A DNA stretch of 64,000 bases. Source: Ariolimax columbianus. Lineage: Eukaryota; Mollusca; Gastropoda; Stylommatophora; Arionidae. Every line of letters starts with the position of its first letter. The stretch's first letter is position 1. A program made the translations under genes and the position numbers. This document shows, piece after piece, positions 35,701 through 40,689 of this stretch. Where the stretch lies: positions 61,100,390 to 61,164,389 of the forward strand of contig JAVGWX010000013.1 in NCBI GenBank assembly GCA_036924085.1, written 5' to 3'. The notes under the pieces are model-generated. The model worked only from the letters and a program-made list of their open reading frames with translations. It made no database searches and was not told where the DNA came from.

Positions 35701-38307
35701 CAAGAAGGGTGTCTTTCTGGTGGCTATATAACTACGACCGCCCGCCAACGAGATGGAGAGATGGCCATGTCTTTGATCATCATGGTACCTCTAGACAAAG
35801 GACAGGCACTGATTCAAGCAATCTTTGGCTACCTGGCATTAGGCAACCTTGCTAGATCGAATATCAGAATTCAAGTAAGTCCTGGATAATTTAGCTGATT
35901 TGTTCCTTTCTTCTTCTTCTTCTTCTTCATCGTACAATTTATTTAAGTTCTTCTGCGTCCGTTCTCAATCTCCTGCTACCAATCCCTGAATTGAATAGGG
36001 CTTTGCATGTAGCAGGATGTAGTCTGGAGAACGGAATGCATTGTGTTGTTAGTTTACTGCTTGACTGCGATATTTACACCTTTTGGTCCGACACATCTGT
36101 CTTCTGCAGCATATATATTTATATATGAGGCGTGTTCAAATTAAACCGAACCTAACTGCACCAAGTGAACATACATACGATGTGCATGATGACGTCACTT
36201 CTGAGTTTGCAAAATTTAATTATCCTCCGACTCATAGTTTCCTCAGCATGGCAGGTGTGATATGGAATGCGTCCAGAGGACATGAGTTAACAGAAGATCT
36301 TCCGAGACCAGGTCAGGCGCATATTGTTGCGTTAACTCACGTCCTTCTTTAAACATCGTTGTCCTGTTCTTCACTGTTTTCTTCGACACACTTTTGTCAC
36401 CATTCACTGCCTGCATTCTGCAATAAATGTCAACTTATTGACGTCCTTCAGCTGTTAGAAACTGAATCACCACTCCGTGATCAATTCTGAATGGATTTAG
36501 CTTCACACTCGCCATGTTTTCAACGGTCTGCTGAGGAAACTATGAGTTGGAGGATAATGAAATTTTGCAAACTTGACGTTTACTTCAGAAGTGACGTCAT
36601 CATGCGCATCATATGTATGTTCACTTGGTGCAGTTAGGTCCGGTTCCATTTGAATGATCTTTATATATTTAAATATATATGAGACAGCGTGGCCTAGAGG
36701 TGAAACATTCCTTCCACAATCCCAACCCACCAGGTTCGAATACCGCCATGTCCAGTTTGGCAGACACAGGATTTTTTTTCTTGGTGTGATCTCTCTTCTG
36801 CATACGTAAAGAAATACCAACCTACTATACCTGTCAAGAAACATAACAACCAAATAAAATAGGTTGGTAGTCGTAAGAAACAACGTTCCGCAAAGAACAT
36901 GCTACTTACATTTATGTATATATGTGTCAAGAGATATGTCAGTCTTAGTGATCTCATAACATTTTTTTTCAAAGATACGACCTGAAGACCAAAAAAGTTA
37001 CAGTTTGGGCGGACAACTTACCAGGGATGCCAGATAACATCCGCTACAGTAAAATCACTGGAACATACTGGGTTGGTTTGGCTTTGATTAGACAGAAAGG
37101 AAAATTTTCCTTGATGGATATCTTGGCTCCTTACCCATGGCTTCGATCAATTCTAGCAAAGGTACAGCCATTTTTAATCCTGACTTCTTGTCAACGCTTT
37201 TTTATTTCCATATATGTAAGTACATTTCGTATCAAGCTGTCACAGTGAAATTGAAAGGAAGACCAGATAATCTGCTACGTTTATCGACTTAGCTTGTTGT
37301 TCCTTTCAGCAGGGAACTGAACCCGTGAAACCTACAACACGGTTGTCACCAGTTCTCTCTCAGTCGCTGGGGATGGTTCACTGTCCCTTCCATTAGACAA
37401 TTATTGTGCGATGTCCAAGAACTCGCGGTGAATAACCTCCCAGCCCGCCCTCTCTAAATCCTATCTTCCTCCAGGTTCTATCCCATTCATATTGGACCTA
37501 AATCCCGCCTTTTACACCTCCCATTCTAATCATTCTAATATGGCCATCTGTCACAAAGACTTTTTATTTTTTATATTTGCTTGCTGCTTTCACCTTATTT
37601 CTCTATTCCATTCCCCAAGGCGGTGTGCGATGCACTATGTTTTTATTTTACGCCTGTCGAACCCAGTGCGGTATGCATATTATGTAAAGTTTGCTTCTTA
37701 CATTTTCAAAAGGTTTGCTTCCGCAGGATATAGGTCGGTATTGTGATTGGGGAGCGAACGCAGCACCTTCAGCTTTTGTGAGCTGTATCACTAGGCCACC
37801 TCATCTCCACAAAGCAGCTCATGTTACCAGTTGACAGGTTCTGCCTGTCAGTACGTCAATTCCTCCTCCCCACTAGAGCCACTACCACTTGTACATAAAT
37901 TTATAATGTCTGATTATGTGAACAAATCGGTTTTATGAACATGTATGTTTCCCCAATTAGTTCTAATAATCAGTGTGATATCATATTACCATTTTTGGTC
38001 AAAATTTGGGGGGGGGGGGGGGGGGGGGGACAGGTAATTCTTACTAAAGATATTTTTGTTGCATTTTCAGGTGATGTCAAATCAAACCTTGCTCATACTA
38101 AAGGGGTATTTTAGCAGCACAGACTCTCAAGCCATGGCTATCGAGTTCAACGAGACTGGCACAATCATTCGCAGCATTCACGATAAGTCTGGAGCAGTAA
38201 TTAGTTCTGTCAGCGAAGTGGATTGCTCCAATGGAGTGCTGTATTTTGGATCTTATTATGCCAACTATATTGGGAGATTGTATAGGAAGAAAGTTCCTGG
38301 ACTGTAG
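9321..38307 (+). CDS. APMAP: APMAP-like type II membrane protein, complete gene in 9 coding exons
   Basis: Joined exons 9321-9424, 17948-18049, 22888-23003, 24677-24769, 25267-25383, 29322-29493, 32019-32153, 36975-37161 and 38071-38307 give 420 codons plus stop, close to human APMAP (about 416). All junctions have GT/AG borders and matching phases (2,2,1,1,1,2,2,0). Residues 1-35 are a charged cytosolic tail, about 37-58 a single transmembrane anchor, and the rest a lumenal/extracellular six-bladed propeller of the strictosidine synthase-like family. Family landmarks are [40 protein letters not shown] (N199), FANGVQL (N257), MPDNIR (N301) and GTYWVGLA; the Asn residues match the propeller's calcium-site positions in paraoxonase-like proteins. 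Sequons occur at N346 and N369. In vertebrates the protein has arylesterase activity and is linked to adipocyte differentiation; the role here is inferred by homology. Introns total about 27.7 kb, mostly repeats. Confidence 0.94.
9459..10075 (-). pseudogene. mariner transposase relic with terminal repeat
   Basis: The plus-strand left end TACGAGGGGCGTTCTAGTCA is a mariner-type terminal repeat. On the minus strand the frames give [19 protein letters not shown] (second helix-turn-helix), [14 protein letters not shown] (second catalytic Asp) and [16 protein letters not shown] (third catalytic Asp), then LKEFLGG. The part between the helix-turn-helix and DNARP is deleted, and a TAG interrupts before the PYSPDL block. 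The other terminal repeat is missing. It sits in APMAP intron 1. Confidence 0.8.
10078..10215 (-). pseudogene. LINE ORF2 C-terminal scrap
   Basis: Minus-strand frames read GRPRNTW, then a region similar to [14 protein letters not shown], ending in WV. This is the usual end of endonuclease/reverse transcriptase ORFs of LINEs. It abuts the mariner relic. Confidence 0.5.
10330..10719 (+). CDS. THAP-domain ORF (N-terminus of the P-type relic)
   Basis: 129 residues. It shows the THAP pattern: MPAKCCVPG start, VFRFP at about 23-27, W36, IPRKDF at 40-45, then C54 and H57 in VVCIKHF. In THAP domains the zinc ligands are Cys, Cys four residues on, and then Cys and His; C54 and H57 match THAP1 numbering, but the second Cys position (residue 10, normally VPGC) is Ser. 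The domain may therefore not fold around zinc. It stops before any transposase domain. It could be a domesticated exon, but nothing shows splicing. Confidence 0.8.
   Translation: MPAKCCVPGSKSNHNSTYGYVSVFRFPCNTEIMEKWIKYIPRKDFVPANASVVCIKHFRPCDIIISDTYTDKSGVTHVLPQKCPALKLNTYLSLFPELPSYLSVDIHQPRKNPEELASEIVRKPEEKNQ
11027..11251 (+). pseudogene. Transposase segment before the array
   Basis: About 75 codons open without stops ([31 protein letters not shown]). It runs in frame into the repeat peptide at [19 protein letters not shown] assign it to the P-type element by position; I do not recognise a specific domain. Confidence 0.45.
11252..15413 (+). repeat. 27-bp coding-phase minisatellite, about 150 units
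   Basis: The unit GATGTTGGTAGTGGAGCAGC + TTTATCT encodes DVGSGAALS. Shorter 21-bp units (HVGSGAA) and 27-bp HVIGEAALS or HVIGKAALS variants are interspersed, the latter at irregular intervals that suggest larger duplicated blocks. All unit lengths are multiples of three. TGA stops occur at about 12560 and 14862, and a deletion near 15270 shifts frame. Both other forward frames and the reverse strand are also mostly open because the unit lacks stops there. Confidence 0.96.
15413..15920 (+). pseudogene. P-type transposase C-terminal block
   Basis: It encodes [37 protein letters not shown], a stop at about 15606, then frame-compatible [13 protein letters not shown]...[15 protein letters not shown]...LHKKLL, and [16 protein letters not shown]. 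The pattern (ALVYIAGFV, a C..C pair, GGL..PS..V) is that of the C-terminal region of P-element/THAP9-like transposases. At least one stop breaks it. Confidence 0.65.
15921..16288. other. A/T-rich sequence after the P-type relic
   Basis: Probably the 3' noncoding part of the element, but I could not find a terminal inverted repeat pairing with the region before 10330. Confidence 0.3.
16289..16605. repeat. 80-90-bp tandem repeat, about 3.5 copies
   Basis: TAATGTGTGTTGATGTATCA followed by TCTAACTATATTGCCATCTA and a TGTGTTTCTCTAATG block recurs at about 16298, 16378, 16463 and 16553. Confidence 0.85.
16890..17198 (+). pseudogene. LINE ORF2 3' end with Cys/His motif
   Basis: Read through small frame changes, it gives [19 protein letters not shown], then [26 protein letters not shown] and [18 protein letters not shown]. 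This is the C-terminal zinc-ribbon-like block of RNase H-bearing LINEs (C..C...ETV.H.L..C). The tail is a run of ATs. The same family lies at 50915-51370. Confidence 0.7.
17203..17262. repeat. TA/TATG/TG microsatellite
   Basis: Alternating TA, then TGTATG steps, then TA. Confidence 0.9.
17263..17580 (-). pseudogene. LINE endonuclease/RT 3' end
   Basis: The minus strand reads [33 protein letters not shown] and [12 protein letters not shown]. The GRP.KRW.DN...W......A.DRE.WR pattern is the standard end of ORF2 in many LINEs. It is the same family as 20049-20604. Confidence 0.7.
17599..17731. repeat. (TA)n-(TATG)n microsatellite
   Basis: About 60 bp of TA then TATG repeats; apparent open frames across it are artefacts. 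Confidence 0.95.
17732..17880 (+). pseudogene. Two mariner N-terminal scraps
   Basis: [20 protein letters not shown] at 17733-17792 and a second [16 protein letters not shown] at about 17829-17875 repeat the helix-turn-helix edge of a mariner transposase. The first is nearly identical to the reverse complement of 36300-36395. It lies just upstream of APMAP exon 2. Confidence 0.55.
17948..18049 (+). CDS. APMAP: APMAP coding exon 2 (transmembrane anchor)
   Basis: The acceptor is a T-rich tract ending tgtacag. The exon encodes residues 35-69: WIHGF, a run of about 20 aliphatic residues, then WPSPVDPV. The SP(I/V)DP motif just after the membrane span is characteristic of APMAP. The donor is gtatag, weaker than consensus. 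Phase 2 enters and phase 2 leaves. Confidence 0.92.
18222..18385 (-). repeat. Interspersed repeat family A copy with TTC-side tail
   Basis: It starts in TCTTCTTCTTCTGC (reverse complement of the GAA tail) and continues TTCTCAATTTCCCACTA...CAGCTTGACTGCG. Confidence 0.7.
18386..18710. other. T-rich intron sequence
   Basis: T-rich sequence with no supported feature. Confidence 0.4.
18711..19047 (+). mobile_element. tRNA-headed SINE (family D)
   Basis: Head with GTGGTCTCGAGGTAAGGTG (A box type) and CTGGTTCGAATCAC (B box type), followed by a body with GCCACTGCCCGGACAAAG and GGTGGTTTGTTAAGAGCAG. Body pieces recur at 23385-23410, 30195-30280, 44225-44330 (reverse) and 58850-59100 (reverse). Confidence 0.7.
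19058..19767 (-). mobile_element. 5'-truncated RNase H LINE with 10-bp target duplication
   Basis: The minus strand encodes an RNase H domain ([26 protein letters not shown] with a frameshift after it), then the conserved tail [16 protein letters not shown], the CPCG...EHLLQNC motif and FFEKIMVTA. It ends in a GAA tail. CACATTGTTT flanks it at 19048-19057 and 19768-19777. Its similarity to the copy at 46357 suggests recent activity. Confidence 0.92.
20049..20604 (-). pseudogene. LINE ORF2 3' end
   Basis: The minus strand encodes [20 protein letters not shown], then [19 protein letters not shown] and [13 protein letters not shown]. This is the LLYG.E.W / R....R.L...GH block downstream of the LINE reverse transcriptase core. 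A frameshift near 20230 moves the last part into another frame. Confidence 0.75.
20610..20960. other. Intron sequence, no feature recognised
   Basis: It includes a short CAC/CCA run near 20710. No coding support. Confidence 0.4.
20961..21925 (+). pseudogene. LINE ORF2 3' third with terminal C2H2-like motif
   Basis: Broken frames give [16 protein letters not shown] and [13 protein letters not shown] (RT palm/thumb), [46 protein letters not shown] and finally [19 protein letters not shown], a C2H2-like C-terminus. A segment around TCCTACTAACTCTTCTG is locally duplicated at 21277-21375. Stops and frameshifts make it inactive. It lies in APMAP intron 2. Confidence 0.8.
21930..22490. other. Intron sequence, no feature recognised
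   Basis: No coding or repeat hallmark that I can support. Confidence 0.35.
22493..22743 (-). mobile_element. tRNA-derived SINE (family C)
   Basis: On the minus strand the head reads GGAGCCACGTAGCGCAGTGG then TTAGC (A box) and GGTCCTGGATTCATTCCCC (B box). The body (TTAAATG, GAGATGGCTACC type) is shared with 58585-58816 and, in part, 48190-48245. It lies just before APMAP exon 3. Confidence 0.8.
22888..23003 (+). CDS. APMAP: APMAP coding exon 3
   Basis: Acceptor tttttccag and donor gtcagt. The exon encodes residues 69-108 with [14 protein letters not shown] and [11 protein letters not shown], matching the family's linker and first propeller strand (human has GPESIAHIGD at this place). Confidence 0.93.
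23385..23690. repeat. Family D body plus piggyBac-end scrap
   Basis: GGTGGTTTGTTAAGAGCAG, GTCTTGCCACTGG and ATCATCGCTTGC...GGGCAACTAA match copies at 29220-29300 and 44660-44770. From about 23625 the sequence (TTTTCTCAGGAGCACAGGG...TTTTACAG...GGCCAGGTTAA) resembles the piggyBac 3' terminus at 63945-63991. Confidence 0.5.
23770..24060. repeat. Interspersed repeat related to 30541-30902
   Basis: TAGGGATCACAGTACCA, CACCTTGTTAACCAGACT and TTGATCAGTATGTTTCACCTGACC match the nested insert at 30541-30902. A short 38-bp direct duplication (GATCAGTATGTTTCACCTGA) follows at 24039-24115. Confidence 0.55.
24120..24660. other. Intron 3 remainder
   Basis: Unique-looking intron sequence; no supported feature. 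Confidence 0.35.
24677..24769 (+). CDS. APMAP: APMAP coding exon 4
   Basis: Acceptor gttatag and donor gtaagt. The exon encodes residues 108-139, including [10 protein letters not shown] and the turn ending EPCG. The next intron is only 497 nt and is nearly filled by a 42-bp minisatellite starting about 18 nt after the donor. Confidence 0.94.
24788..25243. repeat. 42-bp minisatellite filling intron 4
   Basis: About 11 units of AGCTTTGAGTACAACAATAG + CAATGACTAACTGTGTACACTT, with CCACCATGACTGACT variants. It starts 18 nt after the donor of exon 4 and ends 23 nt before the acceptor of exon 5. 42 is a multiple of three, so long open frames on both strands are expected by chance. Confidence 0.95.
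25267..25383 (+). CDS. APMAP: APMAP coding exon 5
   Basis: Acceptor ctaaccag and donor gtatgt. The exon encodes residues 139-178, including the invariant CGRPLGMR turn and [13 protein letters not shown], a typical propeller blade. Confidence 0.94.
25478..26811. mobile_element. Two piggyBac-like MITEs, head to head at a shared TTAA
   Basis: Left copy about 25478-26147 and right copy 26144-26811 are imperfect reverse complements (CAGTATCGATACGTTGTTGT...GGTTTCCATGG in the left; CCATGGAAACC...ACAACGTATCGATACTG in the right). TTAA occurs at 25478-25481, 26144-26147 and 26808-26811. The inner ends read GCGTGCTAAAGGT|TTAA|CCTTAGGCACGC and the outer right end GGCGTGCTAAAGG|TTAA, so the 12-13-bp terminal repeat plus TTAA target fits the piggyBac superfamily. 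Neither copy codes for protein. Confidence 0.8.
26915..27118 (-). mobile_element. Possible tRNA-headed SINE
   Basis: The minus strand begins GGGGTCACTGTAGTCAAAAGGTTAAGG, reminiscent of an A box. GAAACTTG and AACGTTTCCGTTCAT match 6930-6980. No target repeats found. Confidence 0.4.
27285..27640. repeat. About 89-bp tandem repeat, nearly 4 copies
   Basis: Units run GGATCTAAGGAGTGGAGGGA, GTTTGTTGCTTCCCTTAAAG, ACACCACCAG and GTCAGTCACTGACCAA. Confidence 0.85.
27855..28570 (-). pseudogene. RNase H LINE 3' relic
   Basis: The minus strand contains [20 protein letters not shown], the linker between RNase H and the C-terminal motif in this LINE type, and further 3' untranslated-like sequence shared with 6770-6900, 40090-40200 and 52700-52800. 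Frames are broken. A second diverged copy of the 28130-28210 part follows at 28480-28560. Confidence 0.6.
28570..29300. repeat. Mosaic of family D repeat pieces
   Basis: GGAGAGATGCC, CACTTGTGATGGAC-type and ATCATCATGACAAAACGGTC...ATCATCGCTTGC blocks recur at 23560-23630 and 44470-44870. It ends about 20 nt before the acceptor of APMAP exon 6. No coding content. Confidence 0.5.
29322..29493 (+). CDS. APMAP: APMAP coding exon 6 (strictosidine-synthase core)
   Basis: Acceptor attttcag and donor gtaggc. The exon encodes residues 178-235 with [17 protein letters not shown] and [14 protein letters not shown], the best-conserved part of the family, including the calcium-site-type Asn199. An interspersed repeat appears to end only about 20-25 nt before the acceptor. 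Confidence 0.95.
29600..29868. repeat. CT/CTTT-rich microsatellite
   Basis: Long pyrimidine tract of CTCTCT and CTTT units with CTGTCCATTTCTCCCTCAAT interruptions. Open frames over it are compositional. Confidence 0.95.
30090..30420 (+). repeat. Family D body copy
   Basis: GCATGTCGTAAGAGGCGACC, TGGTGGTTTGTTCAGAAC, GGGTCTACTTGTCTCTAGTG and TTAACCCTCTGTGGCTCTTG match 44160-44390 in reverse complement. Confidence 0.6.
30440..30985 (-). mobile_element. Family B SINE interrupted by a nested repeat
   Basis: The SINE body (30440-30540, CTGCATTTTCTAAGGGTTTG) and tRNA-like head (30913-30985) are separated by a 362-bp insert at 30541-30902. The repeat GCTTCCCAGG occurs at both edges (30531-30540 and 30903-30912). 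The insert resembles 23770-24060. Confidence 0.75.
30541..30902. mobile_element. 362-bp nested interspersed element with target duplication
   Basis: It starts with (GGTT)n and contains GTTAGCCAGACTG and TTTTGCCTGACC, related to 23920-24060. The 10-bp duplication GCTTCCCAGG makes this a discrete insertion into the older SINE. Noncoding. Confidence 0.75.
30990..31156 (-). mobile_element. Solo piggyBac 3' terminus
   Basis: TTAACCCTTTGAACCCTGGC and ATTTTATCTCAAATTGACTG then GACCTGATCATCTCCAAT are the reverse complement of the end of the piggyBac element at 63815-63991. It stops at the position of the transposase C-terminus and adjoins a LINE fragment. Confidence 0.8.
31165..31640 (-). pseudogene. 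LINE ORF2 C-terminal relic
   Basis: Minus-strand pieces read [18 protein letters not shown], DETV.HLL and KDSYKHCQ, i.e. the Cys/His C-terminal motif. It is about 90% similar by eye to 41140-41600. Stops and indels are present. Confidence 0.6.
31800..31960 (+). mobile_element. Possible tRNA-headed SINE fragment
   Basis: GGTAGCCCAGTGGTTTCTCATCC resembles an A box. A degraded B-box-like GATCAGTCCTCA follows. No target repeats seen. Confidence 0.35.
32019..32153 (+). CDS. APMAP: APMAP coding exon 7
   Basis: The exon encodes residues 235-280: RLLMYDP, the FANGVQL motif (N257) and [12 protein letters not shown]. The acceptor is unusual (atttgaag, with no strong pyrimidine tract). It is fixed by the phase and the conserved GRLL junction. 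The donor is gtaagt, and a 30-bp minisatellite begins within about 40 nt of it. Confidence 0.92.
32170..33245. repeat. 30-bp minisatellite with a higher-order block
   Basis: Units of GGTGACAATAGATGGACATG + TGGTATGCAT, about 35 copies. The first 15 are near identical. After about 32600 the units form a larger repeated block with GACTGACAATATATGG, GACAGTAGATGG and TTAGTTTGCAT variants, seen about three times. The array begins within 40 nt of the donor of APMAP exon 7. Open frames in all directions follow from the 30-bp period. Confidence 0.95.
33250..34140. other. Intron 7 sequence, no gene seen
   Basis: Unique-looking. A short block (AATTCTCCATCTCATTGGC) and TGGACATGTAGAACAATG near the array edge are the only notable points. 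No coding support. Confidence 0.35.
34185..34845 (+). pseudogene. mariner transposase relic
   Basis: Broken plus-strand frames read [15 protein letters not shown], a T.DE.W-like region, [34 protein letters not shown] (second catalytic Asp changed to Gly in HGN; usually HDN), [18 protein letters not shown] (third Asp) and a C-terminus ending SQGEYFE. This order is that of mariner D,D34D transposases. At least three frame breaks. Confidence 0.8.
34922..35060 (+). mobile_element. tRNA-headed SINE fragment
   Basis: CATAGTGATAGAGCACTCAC (A-box-like) and GGGGTTGAACTCCCG (B-box-like) with about tRNA spacing, followed by a G/A-rich body. No target repeats found. Confidence 0.5.
35060..35910. other. 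Intron 7 sequence with a 15-G run
   Basis: A run of 15 G lies at 35469-35483. Around 35640-35870, TGGGGTTTGCATGACTGACG...AGATGGACAAG echoes the 30-bp minisatellite, and GACAAAGGACAGGCACTGAT...GGCATTAGGCAACC resembles LINE 3' ends. No gene. Confidence 0.4.
35912..36106 (-). repeat. Interspersed repeat family A copy with TTC-side tail
   Basis: Starts in a (TTC)n run (reverse complement of the GAA tail), then TTCTCAATCTCCTGCTACCA...CTTGACTGCGATATT. Confidence 0.75.
36127..36662 (-). mobile_element. mariner deletion derivative with inverted 5' ends
   Basis: Both ends carry the same roughly 130-bp sequence in inverted orientation (AGTGAACATACATAC..., ATGACGTCACTTCT, CATAGTTTCCTCAGCA). The minus strand has a transposase start at 36515 ([20 protein letters not shown], then TAEG), continues through VKN and stops making sense at about 36290. 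The left end instead carries the start region pointing the other way, so the element is a snap-back joining of two 5' halves with no catalytic part. Confidence 0.7.
36683..36870 (+). mobile_element. tRNA-headed SINE fragment
   Basis: CAGCGTGGCCTAGAGGTGAAAC (A box) and CAGGTTCGAATACC (B box) at tRNA spacing, then a body ending in a TAGGTTGGTAGTCG stretch. Only copy recognised in the window. Confidence 0.55.
36975..37161 (+). CDS. APMAP: APMAP coding exon 8
   Basis: The acceptor is a T tract then tcaaag; the donor is gtacag. The exon encodes residues 280-342 with [22 protein letters not shown] and FSLMDIL, matching the GFPDNIR and YWVGMSTIR blocks of vertebrate APMAP. Confidence 0.94.
37561..37803 (-). 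mobile_element. Family B SINE in intron 8
   Basis: In sense it reads CCCCAAGGCGGTGTGCGATG, TTTTTATTTTACGCCTGTC, then GGGGAGCGAACGCAGCACC (B box side) and ACTAGGCCACC (A box side), all reverse complements of the family. Confidence 0.8.
38008..38029 (+). repeat. 22-nt poly-G tract near the exon 9 acceptor
   Basis: Uninterrupted G run ending 41 nt before exon 9. It could form G-quadruplex in pre-mRNA; its length is likely unstable. Confidence 0.9.
38071..38307 (+). CDS. APMAP: APMAP coding exon 9 with stop
   Basis: Acceptor gcattttcag. The exon encodes residues 343-420 and a TAG stop at 38305-38307. It contains sequons N346-Q-T and N369-E-T and the last blade, ending [14 protein letters not shown], which is the usual APMAP C-terminus. 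A run of 22 G residues lies 41 nt upstream, in the end of intron 8. Confidence 0.95.
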   Translation: MMSNQTLLILKGYFSSTDSQAMAIEFNETGTIIRSIHDKSGAVISSVSEVDCSNGVLYFGSYYANYIGRLYRKKVPGL

Positions 38308-38393
38308 CACTTGATGTTAGTGTTTAAGAGTTATCACTGTTTTTGGTGAGTTTTGACCATTTTTTATCAAATTTATATTGTAAGAATTGCAGA

Positions 38394-38399
38394 AATAAA
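38394..38399 (+). promoter_or_regulatory. APMAP poly(A) signal
   Basis: AATAAA lies 87 nt after the stop codon, giving a short 3' UTR. A LINE fragment begins almost immediately after it (about 38405). Confidence 0.6.
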
Positions 38400-38404
38400 T
38401 ATAC

Positions 38405-38835
38405 TGAGCACTTGCAACTTCCCAGTGGTAACGTACGGAAGCAAGACATGGTGAACCATGCAAACCCTATGGAAGACGATTGAATCCTGTGGACTTCAAG
38501 GCTACAAGAGGGTGCGCAAAATACCGGTTATAGCAAAAATAAAAAATGCAGAAATTCCACAGGAAACAAACAGTATGAAACAAAACTTATCTAGTAAACA
38601 ACATAACGTCTAGGGAATTAACACACTTTGGCCACGTCAAACGTTGCATTATCCTAGGAAGAACGATACTGAAGGATTGGGTGTCTGGCAAACAGGCATA
38701 TACAGACCGAGAAGAAGATGGACATTATAGAGGCTCTGGGGTTGACAGTGGCAGAGGCGGTAAAGCTGGCCAGAGATTGAGTGTCTTACAGATCGGCTGT
38801 CATGAGAACATCGCTCTGGAAAGGACATGATGATG
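38405..38835 (+). pseudogene. LINE ORF2 3' relic (same family as 53925-54775)
   Basis: CAACTTCCCAGTGGTAACGT, GAAGACGATTGAATC..., AGAGGGTGC.CAAAATACC and GAGAAGATGGACAT match 54060-54720. The translated sense resembles the LPVVTYGSETW...R.I..I/...GRPRRRWTD LINE C-terminus but frames are broken. Confidence 0.6.
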
Positions 38836-38989
38836 GTGATTATGTACTAGTCAGCATTGGCAACTTTTGTGGAGCAATGTTTAAGTCTACTATGAGGGAA
38901 CTGAGACACTAGTCCAGTCAGGCGCAGTACACTGACCAACACCACAATCTCTCTTCCATGTAGCGTTCCCTGGAAACAGGCTGTTTTCA

Positions 38990-39330
38990 AGGCAGCCTGG
39001 TTGACAAGATGTAGATCGATGTGATCCTCATTGTAGTGAGCGCCACACAGATGAAGCCAAGCATAGCACAAACACCTGGAGGACCATGGCTCGCCTTCAT
39101 CAGGACGCTCGGGATGTGAGGAAAGCTACTACAACCCACCACTTAACGTCCTTTTCAGGGTCACAAAAGAGTGAACTTACTCGTTGTGGGCATTAAACAA
39201 CAACAAGTCTACTATGACATTCCAAGCATGTTGTAAAAGTTGATTGATGAGGGATAGGCATGAGACTAGCAACCTCGTCATGTAGAACAAATTGTGACAG
39301 AGACCACCACAAGAATGCAACTAAGTGCCT
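38990..39330. repeat. Interspersed repeat ending in CAA-rich tail
   Basis: GGATGTGAGGAAAGCTACTA, CACTTAACGTCC, GTTGTGGGCATTAAACAACAA: the same element as 8010-8238. The AAACAACAA tail suggests retrotransposition. Confidence 0.6.
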
Positions 39331-39462
39331 TGATACAAATGCAGTGATGGTCTTATATTTTGTCAGGAGCAACAACTGGACAAGAACATGTATCTGTTTC
39401 TTCAGTCCCAAACACAACACATAAGACAGAACTCAATGCTCTGTGATTGGATCTGTCTAATA

Positions 39463-39640
39463 CTACCACTCGTTGTAGTTCCTGTATGTTGTTGAGATCC
39501 ATTCTGATGATTGCCCTCTAGGTGTCACTCTTGGCCTGCCCCTCTTACTGGTGCCACTTGGTCTCCACCTAATTGCTGGAAATGGAAGTCTGTTGCTGTT
39601 CCTTCTAAGGACCAAGACAGGCTGAGGAGTGTATGACCTG
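39463..39640 (-). pseudogene. LINE ORF2 C-terminal scrap
   Basis: Minus-strand RWRPSGTSKRGRPRVTPRG resembles the KRGRPR.TWRR motif near the end of many LINE ORF2 proteins. Too short for more. Confidence 0.4.
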
Positions 39641-39915
39641 CAGCGAACCAGAGCTGCCAAGACCCTTCTACACCTCCAAGTGGTGATCCTGGATAACTGG
39701 CTGCAACTTAGCAGACTGGCTAAAGAGAAGGGATCGAAGAGGGAAGGCTAACCTGGTACTCAACAAATGCTTGCTGAAGTCGGATGTGTTGGACCGAAAG
39801 GTGCAAATATTGCAGTCAAGCTGTAAACTGCGACACAATGCATTTTATTCTATGGACAACATCCTGCTACTTGCAAAGCCCTTTTCAGGGTTTGGTAGCT
39901 GGAGATTGAGAATGG
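39640..39915 (+). repeat. Interspersed repeat family A copy
   Basis: ACCCTTCTACACCTCCAAG, AAGTCGGATGTGTTGGACC, GCAGTCAAGCTGTAAACTGC and GGTAGCTGGAGATTGAGAAT in order. Confidence 0.8.
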
Positions 39916-40004
39916 ACAAAACCAAGCTGAGAATGTAATGACACAGATATACCGGAATAAGATACTGTCAGAAATGGGACAATGGCTCAGGCAATCAATC
40001 AAGG

Positions 40005-40500
40005 CCTGTCATTGACAACCCTCTTCCAGCAAGTTCGATCTTTATCCAGCGACCGAAGTTCATTTTCACAGTCTCTTCTCAAGGTGTTTCCTGATTTACC
40101 TCTCTTTCTATTCTCCTGTGGATTCCATGTCAGGGTCTGTTTGGTGCATTTGGTGGTGATTTCCGTAATGTGTGTGTCCTATTCATTCCCATTTCCTATG
40201 TTTGGTCTGTTGCTTCACTGGCTCCTTCCTCATAGGTCTTCATTCCTCACCCTGTCTTGGCAGTCTTTACCCATTATACTCAGTAGAAATTTATTGACGG
40301 ACGACTGGAGCTTCCTTTGTATTAACATTTGTCTTTCTCCAAGTTTCTGCTCCGTACAGGAGTGCTGATGACAGTTGAAGTAAACATTACTTTGGTATTG
40401 GTCTTTATTTCCATGGATTTCCATATATTATTTAGTAACAAGAAGGCTGTTATTGCTTTACCAATTCTAAGCCTTACATCTGCCTCTGTGCTCCCCTGAA
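40005..40500 (-). mobile_element. LINE 3' fragment
   Basis: TTGACAACCCTCTTCCAGCA, CTGTGGATTCCATG, GGTCTTCATTCCTCACCC and TTTCTCCAAGTTTCTGCTCC match 52590-52930, a noncoding-looking 3' end of one LINE family. Confidence 0.55.
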
Positions 40501-40689
40501 GTATCGTTGGTGCTGTTTAAATATGTATGAGGGCTGCAAGCACAAATTTATTTATTTCAAAAAACATACTAAAAAAAAAGCCAAAAAAGTGAAGAAATAT
40601 AGTCGAATCCTGGTCCTCCAGATGACAAATGTACTTTGCTTCAAGATAGACATGAGTTTAGGGATTTAACCAACTAAACACCTCAAATA

